Assembly: GCA_036794395.1 (NCBI GenBank)
Contig: DAIRGS010000405.1
Location: 1-5,823 of the forward strand
Direction of reading: 5' to 3'
DNA length: 5,823 nt
Source of the DNA: DASXMX01 sp036794395
GTDB lineage: Bacteria > Planctomycetota > Phycisphaerae > Tepidisphaerales > Tepidisphaeraceae
Each line of letters opens with the position of its first letter. The first letter of the stretch is position 1. Positions 1-5,817 of this stretch are shown piece after piece. The position numbers were made by a program, and so were the translations under genes. The notes beneath the pieces are model-generated. The model was not told the origin of the DNA, ran no database searches, and saw nothing but the letters and a program-made list of their open reading frames with translations.

Positions 1-27
1 TCCCCCGGAGTACCGGTGGAGGGAGAA
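1..27 (+). repeat. Left copy of a palindromic short repeat (partial at window edge)
   Basis: Positions 1-27 match the reverse complement of 5788-5814 at 26 of 27 bases; the single difference is A9 here against C in the other copy. The core is CCGG-AGTA-CCGG, flanked by C-rich and G-rich arms, so it can fold into a hairpin like the right-hand copy. The outer arm is cut by the window edge. It lies past the point where homology of the ligase ends, in what is probably intergenic DNA. Comparable short palindromes are usually REP-like extragenic elements; that assignment is inferred from two copies only. Confidence 0.75.
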
Positions 28-1379
28 AAGGACGCGTGATTTCGACTTGTGGGTAGTGACAAGGGGGGAGAGGGAGAAGGAGTCGTTACGCGGCGGTCGA
101 GGAAGACGCGTTGTTTGCGGAGTTCGTTGGAATGGCCCATGGCGGTGACCTCGGCGAGGAGGGCGATGCGGATGGTGGGGACGATTTTGAGATCGCCGCG
201 GAGCTTTTCGCGGATGGCGGATTCGGCTTGGTCGTTTGGGCCGCGGACAGCTACGACGACTTCGAGTTCATCGGAGAGCGGCGTGGGGGCGGTGGCGATC
301 ATGACGTAGTCGATGATCTGGTCGATATTTTGGAGGGAGCGCTGGACAGCGGCGGGATAGACCGTTGTGCCCTTGAGCTTCATCGCCTGATCCTTGCGGC
401 CGAGGATTGGGCCGATGCGGGGTGTGGGCCGGCCGCAGGGGCAGGGGTCACGGGTGATGAAGGTGATGTCGCCGGTGGCGAAGCGGATGAGGGGCATGGC
501 GGTGGCGCCGATGGTGGTCGCGACGAGTTGACCTTCGACGCCGTCGGGAACCGGCCTGCCTTCATCGTCGAGGATTTCGATGTGAAGGAATTCGGGATTG
601 AGATGGCCACCCATTCCGGCGTCGCATTCGCACATCGAGCAGGCCAGTTCGGTGATGCCGTAGGTTGAATAGACTTTGGCGTTCCAGGCCTGGGCGATGT
701 GCGCGCCCAGGGCGGTGAGTTGAAAGTTGCTCTCGCGGACGGGTTCGCCGATGCAGATGAGTTTTCGGATTGTGGATTGGGAGGGATCAATTCCCTGTTG
801 AGCGGCGTAGGAGGCAACGCGTTTGAGGAACGAGGGGACGGAGACGATTGCAGTGGGCTTGAGCCGCTGCGCCATACTCAGAAGCATCGCCGGCGAGCCG
901 GCGCCAACGCGAATGACGGTCGCCCCGAGTCGGCGGAGGCCTTCGAAGTAGGCCAATCCCGCCATGAAGCATTTGTCGATCGTAACGGCAAGCATCACCA
1001 CGTCGCCGGGCGAAATGCCCGCCTGGCGAAAGCAGAGCTCTTCATTGCGGCCGAGGCGATCCAGATCGGATTTAGTCAGTGGATAGAGGGTGGGAACGCC
1101 AGTTGTGCCGCTGGTGGTGCAGATGTCGACGAAAGATTCGCGGCTGGCGCACCAGAACTGATTGTTGAATTTTGAAACTTCCTGCTTGGTGGTCAGGGGA
1201 AGGGTGGCCAGATCCGATGCGCGCTGGACGACGGGCGCGCGGACGAGTTTTTCCCGGTAAAAAGGCGAATTGGCACGGGCGTATGCGACGGCGGATGCAA
1301 TGCCTTGATCGACGGCAGCGGCGTTGCTGGTTGTTGCCGAAGCTTGCCGATCATTTCTCCCGGTCGCGCGCGTGTTCAC
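1..1379 (-). CDS. Phenylacetate-CoA ligase-like (PaaK-type) AMP-forming adenylating enzyme, 3' end open
   Basis: This enzyme should activate a carboxylic acid, probably aromatic, through an acyl-adenylate and load it on CoA or a carrier protein in the cytoplasm. The minus-strand frame is open from GTG 1379 to the window edge (459 codons). Visible motifs are the phosphate-binding loop TTSGTTGVPT (residues 88-97), the adenine-site motif YGITE (240-244), the ATP-ribose motif RFATGD (299-304), GRKD (327-330) and a late lysine, K422, in RKQR. The Cys-rich stretches CSMCEC...H (247-259) and CPCG (313-316) are typical of PaaK-like proteins and may form a metal site (inference). Family homology ends near R430 (position 90), the usual length. 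The Pro/Ser-rich tail beyond it looks like read-through into intergenic DNA. GTG 1379 was chosen because a -10 box lies 7 nt upstream and no Shine-Dalgarno is present. GTG 1421 and TTG 1415 are less likely. The acid substrate is unknown; a product of the nearby ammonia-lyase is a good candidate. Confidence 0.88.
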   Translation of the reverse strand, partial: MNTRATGRNDRQASATTSNAAAVDQGIASAVAYARANSPFYREKLVRAPVVQRASDLATLPLTTKQEVSKFNNQFWCASRESFVDICTTSGTTGVPTLYPLTKSDLDRLGRNEELCFRQAGISPGDVVMLAVTIDKCFMAGLAYFEGLRRLGATVIRVGAGSPAMLLSMAQRLKPTAIVSVPSFLKRVASYAAQQGIDPSQSTIRKLICIGEPVRESNFQLTALGAHIAQAWNAKVYSTYGITELACSMCECDAGMGGHLNPEFLHIEILDDEGRPVPDGVEGQLVATTIGATAMPLIRFATGDITFITRDPCPCGRPTPRIGPILGRKDQAMKLKGTTVYPAAVQRSLQNIDQIIDYVMIATAPTPLSDELEVVVAVRGPNDQAESAIREKLRGDLKIVPTIRIALLAEVTAMGHSNELRKQRVFLDRRVTTPSPSPPLSLPTSRNHASFSPSTGTPG

Positions 1380-1386
1380 GGGCGCG

Positions 1387-1415
1387 ATTCTAGGTATGCG
1401 CCAATGTCGTCGCAA
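1387..1415 (-). promoter_or_regulatory. Promoter of the ligase gene
   Basis: On the minus strand, TTGCGA (1415-1410) and TAGAAT (1392-1387) are separated by exactly 17 nt. They match the sigma-70 consensus at 4 of 6 and 5 of 6 bases. Transcription would begin about 7 nt downstream, at or next to the GTG at 1379, which implies a leaderless or nearly leaderless mRNA. No ribosome-binding site lies upstream of that GTG, which agrees. Confidence 0.55.
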
Positions 1416-1420
1416 CGACA
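1405..1420. promoter_or_regulatory. Dyad TGTCGT-N4-ACGACA, candidate operator
   Basis: The 6-bp arms TGTCGT (1405-1410) and ACGACA (1415-1420) are perfect inverted repeats around CGCA. The dyad sits in the middle of the 67-bp divergent intergenic region and covers the -35 hexamer of the ligase promoter and the expected -35 position of the deacetylase promoter. This is where a dimeric regulator could control both genes. No regulator gene is visible in the window and I do not recognise the motif. Confidence 0.45.
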
Positions 1421-1429
1421 CCCCAGGGC

Positions 1430-1435
1430 TATAAT
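1430..1435 (+). promoter_or_regulatory. -10 box of the deacetylase gene
   Basis: A perfect TATAAT lies 11 nt before the GTG start at 1447. No good -35 is present at 15-18 nt spacing; TCGTCG at 1407-1412 matches only weakly. The promoter may therefore depend on an activator binding the upstream dyad. Transcription would start about 5 nt before the GTG, giving an almost leaderless mRNA. No Shine-Dalgarno is visible. Confidence 0.5.
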
Positions 1436-1446
1436 CGCGACCACCC

Positions 1447-2226
1447 GTGAAACGCTTCGTCGTTATCAGTCTCGCAGCACTGGCGACATTTCTCGCGATC
1501 GGTTATTTCCTTTCGGGACCCACCCGCTGGATCGCATTCACCGCTTTCTGGCTCGTTTACCTCACCACCATCGGCTTAGGCGTGTGGTTCATCCGCCTGG
1601 GGATGTTTTGCCCGGTGATCTGGCGAAGCCCGGCTGGAAACAAAAGCGTCGCCCTCACCTTCGACGACGGCCCCGACCCCACCACCACCCCCCTGCTGCT
1701 GGACTACCTGCGCGAGCAGAGAATCCGCGCCACATTCTTCTGCATCGGCAAGAACGTAGACGCCTACCCCGACATCGCCCGACGCATCGTCGAAGAAGGC
1801 CATCTGATCGGCAACCATACTTATCACCACCACTGGTGGACGTCGCTGATGTGGGCGGGATCACTCTCGCGCGAAATCCTCGGCACGCAAGAAGCCATCC
1901 AACGCGCAACAGGCGTTCGACCGCGTTACGTGCGCCCGCCAATGGGCATGACCAACCCCCACTTCGCCCGCGTTCTTGATCGGGCGAATATGCAGATGAT
2001 CGGCTGGGACGTGCGCTCACTCGACACCCGCAAGCCAGCCGACCAGGTTATCGACCGCGTGCTCAATCAGGCCCGTGACGGCAGCATCGTCCTACTGCAC
2101 GACGGGGCGGTTCGGGCCGACCATTTGATGCCCATCGTGCGCGGAGTAGTCGGCCGACTGCGCGCCAAAGGATTTGCATTCGACCGCATCACGGTTTCAA
2201 GCAGCGAATCAGGTGAGCCAGAATAA
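1447..2226 (+). CDS. Membrane-anchored polysaccharide deacetylase family protein (NodB/CE4 domain)
   Basis: The 259-residue protein should remove N- or O-acetyl groups from a glycan at the outer face of the cytoplasmic membrane, using a divalent metal. It starts with two hydrophobic segments (about residues 4-22 and 28-50), likely membrane helices. A NodB domain follows from about residue 66. All five catalytic motifs are present: TFDDGPD (71-77, D73 as base and D74 as metal ligand), HTYHH (124-128, metal histidines H124 and H128), RPPMG (163-167), GWDVRSLD and IVLLHDG near the C-terminus. It therefore looks active. The GTG start at 1447 keeps the first membrane segment complete; no ATG occurs in frame before residue 53. 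It is divergent from the ligase gene, shares its promoter region, and is followed after 39 bp by the Uma2-family gene, perhaps in one transcript. The substrate (peptidoglycan, exopolysaccharide or a glycosylated metabolite) cannot be told from sequence. Confidence 0.92.
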   Translation: MKRFVVISLAALATFLAIGYFLSGPTRWIAFTAFWLVYLTTIGLGVWFIRLGMFCPVIWRSPAGNKSVALTFDDGPDPTTTPLLLDYLREQRIRATFFCIGKNVDAYPDIARRIVEEGHLIGNHTYHHHWWTSLMWAGSLSREILGTQEAIQRATGVRPRYVRPPMGMTNPHFARVLDRANMQMIGWDVRSLDTRKPADQVIDRVLNQARDGSIVLLHDGAVRADHLMPIVRGVVGRLRAKGFAFDRITVSSSESGEPE

Positions 2227-2265
2227 GTTTGTCTTTTGGCGACTTCTTGACGAAAATGGTGTTCA

Positions 2266-2982
2266 ATGTCGGCCCACGCGATTCATCCTTCAATGCCGCA
2301 AACACGTAAGCGCATTCCTCCCTTGGAGCCGGGCGACCATCTCACGCGTGAAGAATTTGAGAATCGCTACGATGCCACACCGGGGCTGAAGAAGGCCGAG
2401 TTGATCGAAGGGGTGGTTTATATGGCGCCGCCGGTTCGGGCTGACATTCATGGATATCCTCACGCGGACCTCATGGCACTGCTGGGGGCGTATCGTATCG
2501 CCACGCTCGGAGTACGCGTCAGCGACAACTCTTCAATTCGCCTCGATCTGGACAATGAGCCGCAGCCGGACGCCGCAATGCTGATTGAATCGGAATGCGG
2601 TGGGCAATCGAAACTCACGGAAGGCTACATTGAAGGTGCTCCGGAGTTGGCGGCCGAAATTTCGGGTAGCAGCGTCAGTATCGATCTCAACATTAAGTTC
2701 CGTGTATATCGTCGTAATGCCGTCCGCGAGTACCTGGTGTGGCGTGTTTACGACGGAGCAATAGATTGGTTCGAACTCCAGAATGGCCAGTACGTGCCGC
2801 TGGCAATTCAGGATGGCATCACGCGGAGCGGAGTTTTTCCGGGCCTCTGGCTCAACCTAGCTGCATTAATTCGCGGAGACATGACGACAGCAAATTCGTG
2901 CCTGCAACAGGGGCTTGCCAGCCCCGAACACGCCCAGTTTGTCCTTACTTTGCAATCACGCCGAGCCGCGTCGAATAAATAA
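2266..2982 (+). CDS. Uma2 family protein (DUF820, PD-(D/E)XK nuclease-like fold)
   Basis: This 238-residue protein belongs to Uma2/DUF820, a family present in many copies in cyanobacteria and planctomycetes whose cellular role is unknown. Seen in order are LTREEFENRY (26-35), AELIEGVVYM (44-53), a conserved HGYPH (62-66), RLDLDNEPQPD (92-102), APELAAEIS (125-133) and K144 followed by YRRN..REYLVWR (148-160). D102, E131 and K144 are the likely PD-(D/E)XK residues, so the nuclease fold seems intact. The C-terminal block ending in ASPEHAQFV is the planctomycete form. ATG 2266 is the longest start; ATG 2293 (residue 10, MPQTRKR) is also possible. No convincing ribosome-binding site precedes either. 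It lies 39 bp after the deacetylase and runs toward the ammonia-lyase gene, with 4 bp between their stops. No link to the metabolic genes is evident, and it may be a passenger gene. Confidence 0.92.
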   Translation: MSAHAIHPSMPQTRKRIPPLEPGDHLTREEFENRYDATPGLKKAELIEGVVYMAPPVRADIHGYPHADLMALLGAYRIATLGVRVSDNSSIRLDLDNEPQPDAAMLIESECGGQSKLTEGYIEGAPELAAEISGSSVSIDLNIKFRVYRRNAVREYLVWRVYDGAIDWFELQNGQYVPLAIQDGITRSGVFPGLWLNLAALIRGDMTTANSCLQQGLASPEHAQFVLTLQSRRAASNK

Positions 2983-2986
2983 CCGC

Positions 2987-4534
2987 TCAGGCATTAAGGA
3001 AATCCATCTCGCCGATTGGGAGCTTGTTAGCGCGGTAGTGCATCAGAAGATTTTGCACGTCCAAGTCTTGGCGGCGATCCGCGTCATTGACAGGAATGAT
3101 GGCGCGGATGGCCGTGTGAAGCTCACGGCTTCGGTGATGACAACCCTCGCGGCGGCGCAGGTCGACAGCCTGGCAAACTGCCAACTGAACGACTGCCAGC
3201 ACTGTCTCGGTCAGTTCCACGATCCGGAGGGCATCGCGCGCGGCAATGGTGCCCATGCTTACTTTGTCCTGATTGTGGGATTCGGTGCTCCGGCTGAAAA
3301 CGCTGGCGGGCATGGTCAGCTTGAGTGCCTCGGCGGTGAGGGCGGAGGCGGTGATCTGCATCGCCTTGAACCCGTGATGGGTGGACCGGTCTGCCGTGTT
3401 GCGCGCGACCAGATCGGCGGGCAGCCCGTTATTTGTATGCGGATTGCAGATCAAGGCCATCTGCCGGTCGATCAGGTCGGCGATGTTGGCGACGGCCGTC
3501 TTGAGAATATCCATCGCCATGCAGGGATGGCCGCCGTAGAAATTGCCGCCGTGGAGAACTTCACCGGTGGCGACGTCCAGCAGGGGATTGTCGTTGGAAC
3601 TGTTCACTTCGGTTTCGATCAGTGTGCGGATGAAGGGCAGGCAATCGACCAGCACGCCAATCACATGCGGCGCGCAGCGAACGGAGTAGCGATCCTGAAT
3701 GCGCCCATCATGCGGAGCGCGATCGTCGTATTCGATATCTCCGGCGATCCACCGCGCTACGGCCCGCTGGCCCGGATGCGGTTTGGCCAGGAACAGGCGG
3801 TCGTCAAAATGCTCGGGGTTGCCGCGAAGCACGTCACTGGACATCGCGGTAATGGCCGCCGCCCAGCGGGAGAGCCTTCGAGCGCGATCGAAAGCGAGGC
3901 AGGCCAGCCCGGTCATGACGCTGGTGCCGTTCATCATCGCCAGGCTTTCCTTGGGGCGCAATTGAATCGGCTTCAACTTTGCATCAGCCAGGGCCTTGGA
4001 TGTGGGAACGATTTGTCCGTTGACCAGAACTTCGCGCTCGCCAATCAGGGCGGCTGCGATGTAAGAGAGCGGCGTGAGATCACCGCTTGCTCCAACCGAT
4101 CCTTCAGATGGAATGCACGGGAAAATCCGGCTGTTGAGCAATTCACAGATGCGCTCGAGGATGAGAGGACGCACGCCGGATCGGCCTTGGGCGAGGCTCA
4201 CCAGGCGCACCACCATTACTGCGGCGGTTTCTGATTCATCGAGAAACCGCCCCGTGCCGCACCCATGGAACCGTACGAGGTTCGCGGCCATCTCCGCCGA
4301 CAGATGTGCCGCGACCGCGGTCTCGCACGAAGCGCCAAAGCCTGTGGTGACTCCGTAGACCGGGGTGCCCTGGGCGATCAATCGATCGAGGAGTTGAACG
4401 CTGGCTTCCAGTGACTCGCGAAACTGCGCTGAGTGATCGAGCTCGACGCGCGCGGCACCCTTGGCGACAGCGTTGACCTGTTCAATGGTCACGGTCTCGG
4501 AACTGATGCGAATATACGGCTTAGCATCGTCCAC
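2987..4534 (-). CDS. Aromatic amino acid ammonia-lyase, HAL/PAL/TAL family (MIO enzyme)
   Basis: The enzyme should release ammonia from an aromatic amino acid and leave an arylacrylate (cinnamate, p-coumarate or urocanate), acting in the cytoplasm as a tetramer. At 515 residues it has normal family length. The Ala149-Ser150-Gly151 triad (4082-4090), in GSVGASGDLTPLSY, forms the MIO electrophile autocatalytically. Other active-site residues are in place: Y60 in YGVTTGFG, N202, Q280, Y283 and R286 in IQDRYSVRC, NDNPL (314-318), F332 in GNFYGGH, E402 and HNQDKVSMG (420-428). The selectivity pair after NLVR is Phe89-His90; histidases have Ser-His, many PALs Phe-Leu and Rhodobacter TAL His-Leu, so the substrate stays open. 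GTG 4534 is the start because AAGGAG lies 8 nt upstream; the open frame extends to 4771, but that part overlaps the oxidoreductase. The gene begins 5 bp after the oxidoreductase stop, so the two form an operon. The absence of hutU or hutI argues against simple histidine degradation. Confidence 0.93.
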   Translation of the reverse strand: MDDAKPYIRISSETVTIEQVNAVAKGAARVELDHSAQFRESLEASVQLLDRLIAQGTPVYGVTTGFGASCETAVAAHLSAEMAANLVRFHGCGTGRFLDESETAAVMVVRLVSLAQGRSGVRPLILERICELLNSRIFPCIPSEGSVGASGDLTPLSYIAAALIGEREVLVNGQIVPTSKALADAKLKPIQLRPKESLAMMNGTSVMTGLACLAFDRARRLSRWAAAITAMSSDVLRGNPEHFDDRLFLAKPHPGQRAVARWIAGDIEYDDRAPHDGRIQDRYSVRCAPHVIGVLVDCLPFIRTLIETEVNSSNDNPLLDVATGEVLHGGNFYGGHPCMAMDILKTAVANIADLIDRQMALICNPHTNNGLPADLVARNTADRSTHHGFKAMQITASALTAEALKLTMPASVFSRSTESHNQDKVSMGTIAARDALRIVELTETVLAVVQLAVCQAVDLRRREGCHHRSRELHTAIRAIIPVNDADRRQDLDVQNLLMHYRANKLPIGEMDFLNA

Positions 4535-4539
4535 TGACG

Positions 4540-5787
4540 TTACTCCTTGAGCCTTGGCACCATCGACGCCGCCAGCGCACCGGCGGCATGACCGGTCGCC
4601 AGACAGATTCCGCTGGCGCGGATCGACGCCGCGGCATCCGCGGTCGCCGACACACACGTGCCGGCTGCAAGCAAGTTGGGAATCACCGCGCTGCGCATCG
4701 CATCGAGCGGAATATCGTAAGGCTTGCCTTCCGCGGGATATGAAAACGTCGGGCCCTGTTCGGCCGACCAACGCTCAATTGGCCACCAAGCACGCACGGC
4801 CTGTGAATCATGCCGGCGGCTTTCGAGCACATCGGCCTGGGTGATCATGTATTTACCGTTTAGCCGAACTCCATCGCGCGACAATGCGCGGGGTGAAGTC
4901 TCGACCACCCGCGAATGGGCGAACGCGGAGAGTTGGCCCCTCAGATGTTCCAAAATATCACCGGCAAACAACTCCACTTCCTCCTGGCCAAATCGAGATG
5001 GATTGACCGCAAGCTTGCAGATTCCCTCACCCGATCCCGGCCCAGGATGGAACATAGTAAACCGAGCCTCAGCGGGCAATTTCCCGTCGAGCACGGCGCG
5101 AGCCAGGACATAGGGTATCTGGATCCGGAGCATCTCCAGATCGCCCTCAAGCCCCGCCATTCTAACCGAATATCCGCCCAACATCCGCTCATCGGCGGCT
5201 ACTGGGACGGCCGCGCCCTCTCCGCACATTTCGATCGCCGCCCCGCCACCGCTGCAATCGATCAGAACAGCAACCTCAAGATCGGCGTTTGACGCGCCAT
5301 CAACCTCGATTCCCGAGATCATACCGTTTTTACGGTGGATCCGGGAAACCTTACAACCCATTAATCGATCCAGGTTCGGACGTGTGGAAATGGCATCGAG
5401 CGCCAATTCCCACACAGAGGCCGGGAACTCCAACACCCAGGCTTTTCCCAACCCACGAGGGACCACCGATTCCGGTGCGAGCGCAACCATTCGGGCGATC
5501 AAATCGCGTTGAGTGCCCGCGTTTAGCGTGTCAAACGGTTCGCGCGGTCGGCCCGCATAAAGCCCGCAAAGTGAGCGGTGCATGGCGGCCGTCACGGCTC
5601 CACCGAGACGATGCGAGGATTCAATCAGGGCCACCGAAAGCGGGGCCGACTGCGCGGTTGCCGCGGCAACGGCAGCGGATACGCCCGCCGCTCCGCCTCC
5701 AATGATGGCCACATCGTATTGATCCCGACATCTCACCAAACCGCCCAACGACTCCGAGCCGGGTGCGTGATAGATTCGGCGGCCCAC
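4540..5787 (-). CDS. FAD-dependent oxidoreductase (FAD_oxidored-type)
   Basis: This flavoprotein should carry out a redox step on an unidentified small molecule in the cytoplasm. With the GTG 5787 start it has 415 residues. YDVAIIGGGAAGVSAA (about 24-39) is the N-terminal Rossmann FAD motif, E56 ends the second beta strand as the ribose ligand, and RLGG (60-63) follows. IDCSGGG (176-182) is the middle GD-like motif. The C-terminal block NLLAAGTCVSATADAAASIR (371-390), followed by ATGHAAG, is the second flavin-binding region typical of this family. No signal peptide, haem-binding or FMN-binding domain is seen, which argues against a periplasmic urocanate reductase-like enzyme. The start is uncertain: GTG 5799 lies inside the repeat, GTG 5787 has GGAGG 5 nt upstream, and GTG 5736 would begin 6 residues before the Rossmann strand, as is usual. 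The frame stays open to the window edge. Close coupling to the ammonia-lyase suggests that it acts on the amino acid precursor or on the arylacrylate product. Confidence 0.87.
   Translation of the reverse strand: MGRRIYHAPGSESLGGLVRCRDQYDVAIIGGGAAGVSAAVAAATAQSAPLSVALIESSHRLGGAVTAAMHRSLCGLYAGRPREPFDTLNAGTQRDLIARMVALAPESVVPRGLGKAWVLEFPASVWELALDAISTRPNLDRLMGCKVSRIHRKNGMISGIEVDGASNADLEVAVLIDCSGGGAAIEMCGEGAAVPVAADERMLGGYSVRMAGLEGDLEMLRIQIPYVLARAVLDGKLPAEARFTMFHPGPGSGEGICKLAVNPSRFGQEEVELFAGDILEHLRGQLSAFAHSRVVETSPRALSRDGVRLNGKYMITQADVLESRRHDSQAVRAWWPIERWSAEQGPTFSYPAEGKPYDIPLDAMRSAVIPNLLAAGTCVSATADAAASIRASGICLATGHAAGALAASMVPRLKE
4543..4548 (-). promoter_or_regulatory. Ribosome-binding site of the ammonia-lyase, overlapping the oxidoreductase end
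   Basis: AAGGAG (4548-4543, minus strand) lies 8 nt before GTG 4534 and encodes the last two residues of the oxidoreductase, directly before its TAA (4542-4540). This fixes the lyase start and points to translational coupling of the two genes. Confidence 0.8.
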
Positions 5788-5817
5788 TTCTCCCTCCACC
5801 GGTACGCCGGGGGAGGG
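5788..5817. repeat. Right copy of the palindromic repeat, full hairpin
   Basis: Stem CCCTCCACCGG (5792-5802) pairs with CCGGGGGAGGG (5807-5817) at 10 of 11 positions, with one A-G mismatch and a TACG loop. Bases 5788-5814 are the inverted counterpart of 1-27. It overlaps the extreme 5' part of the oxidoreductase reading frame. No T-run follows on either strand within the window, so a factor-independent terminator is not supported. A REP-like extragenic element is the best guess. Confidence 0.75.
5793..5797 (-). promoter_or_regulatory. Possible ribosome-binding site of the oxidoreductase, inside the repeat
   Basis: GGAGG on the minus strand lies 5 nt before GTG 5787, a good distance. It is part of the repeat's stem and is also present in the left copy, where no gene begins, so the match may be accidental. 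Folding of the hairpin would hide it from ribosomes. Confidence 0.3.

Larger units (their letters stand above)
1383..1439. promoter_or_regulatory. Outer inverted repeat carrying the two divergent -10 boxes
   Basis: CGCGATTCTAG at 1383-1393 recurs in inverted orientation at 1429-1439 (CGCGATTATAG on the minus strand), 10 of 11 bases identical. Each arm contains the -10 hexamer of one of the two divergent genes, TAGAAT for the ligase and TATAAT for the deacetylase. The arms are 46 bp apart and their centre (about 1411) almost coincides with the inner dyad at 1405-1420. The symmetry suggests two promoters under shared control; that role is inferred. Confidence 0.5.

Noticed and set aside
61..84. 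G/A-rich tract (plus strand) as a possible G-quadruplex or regulatory element
   Set aside because: Only two runs have three or more G (a six-G run and a three-G run). Such pyrimidine/purine tracts are ordinary in high-GC intergenic DNA, and there is no sign of function.
111..1175. Plus-strand open frames opposite the ligase (111-668 and 699-1175)
   Set aside because: They are antisense shadows of a minus-strand frame that carries every adenylating-enzyme motif in order. Their composition is Gly/Asp/Ala-rich without recognisable motifs.
2247..2275. TTGACG as a -35 box for the Uma2 gene
   Set aside because: No -10-like hexamer lies at a suitable distance; the expected site falls on GC-rich coding sequence. 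TTGTCT (2229-2234) with GAAAAT (2252-2257) is spaced correctly but matches weakly, so no promoter is annotated.
2915..4234. Long plus-strand open frame (439 codons) opposite the ammonia-lyase
   Set aside because: It lies antisense to a gene with complete catalytic motifs, its Gly/Ala/His-rich composition mirrors that gene, and it resembles no family I know. High GC content makes such shadow frames common.
2987..4534. Naming the lyase hutH (histidine ammonia-lyase)
   Set aside because: The family match alone does not set the substrate. The Ser-His pair of histidases is replaced by Phe-His, and no histidine-utilisation neighbours are visible.
4535..4771. 79-residue N-terminal extension of the ammonia-lyase
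   Set aside because: It overlaps the oxidoreductase in another frame, has no family homology and is Arg/Cys-rich. GTG 4534 with AAGGAG at 8 nt gives a normal-length enzyme.
5788..5817. Right-hand hairpin as a factor-independent terminator
   Set aside because: The stem is strong, but no T-run follows on either strand, and the same sequence occurs at the other window end. A repeat element explains it better.
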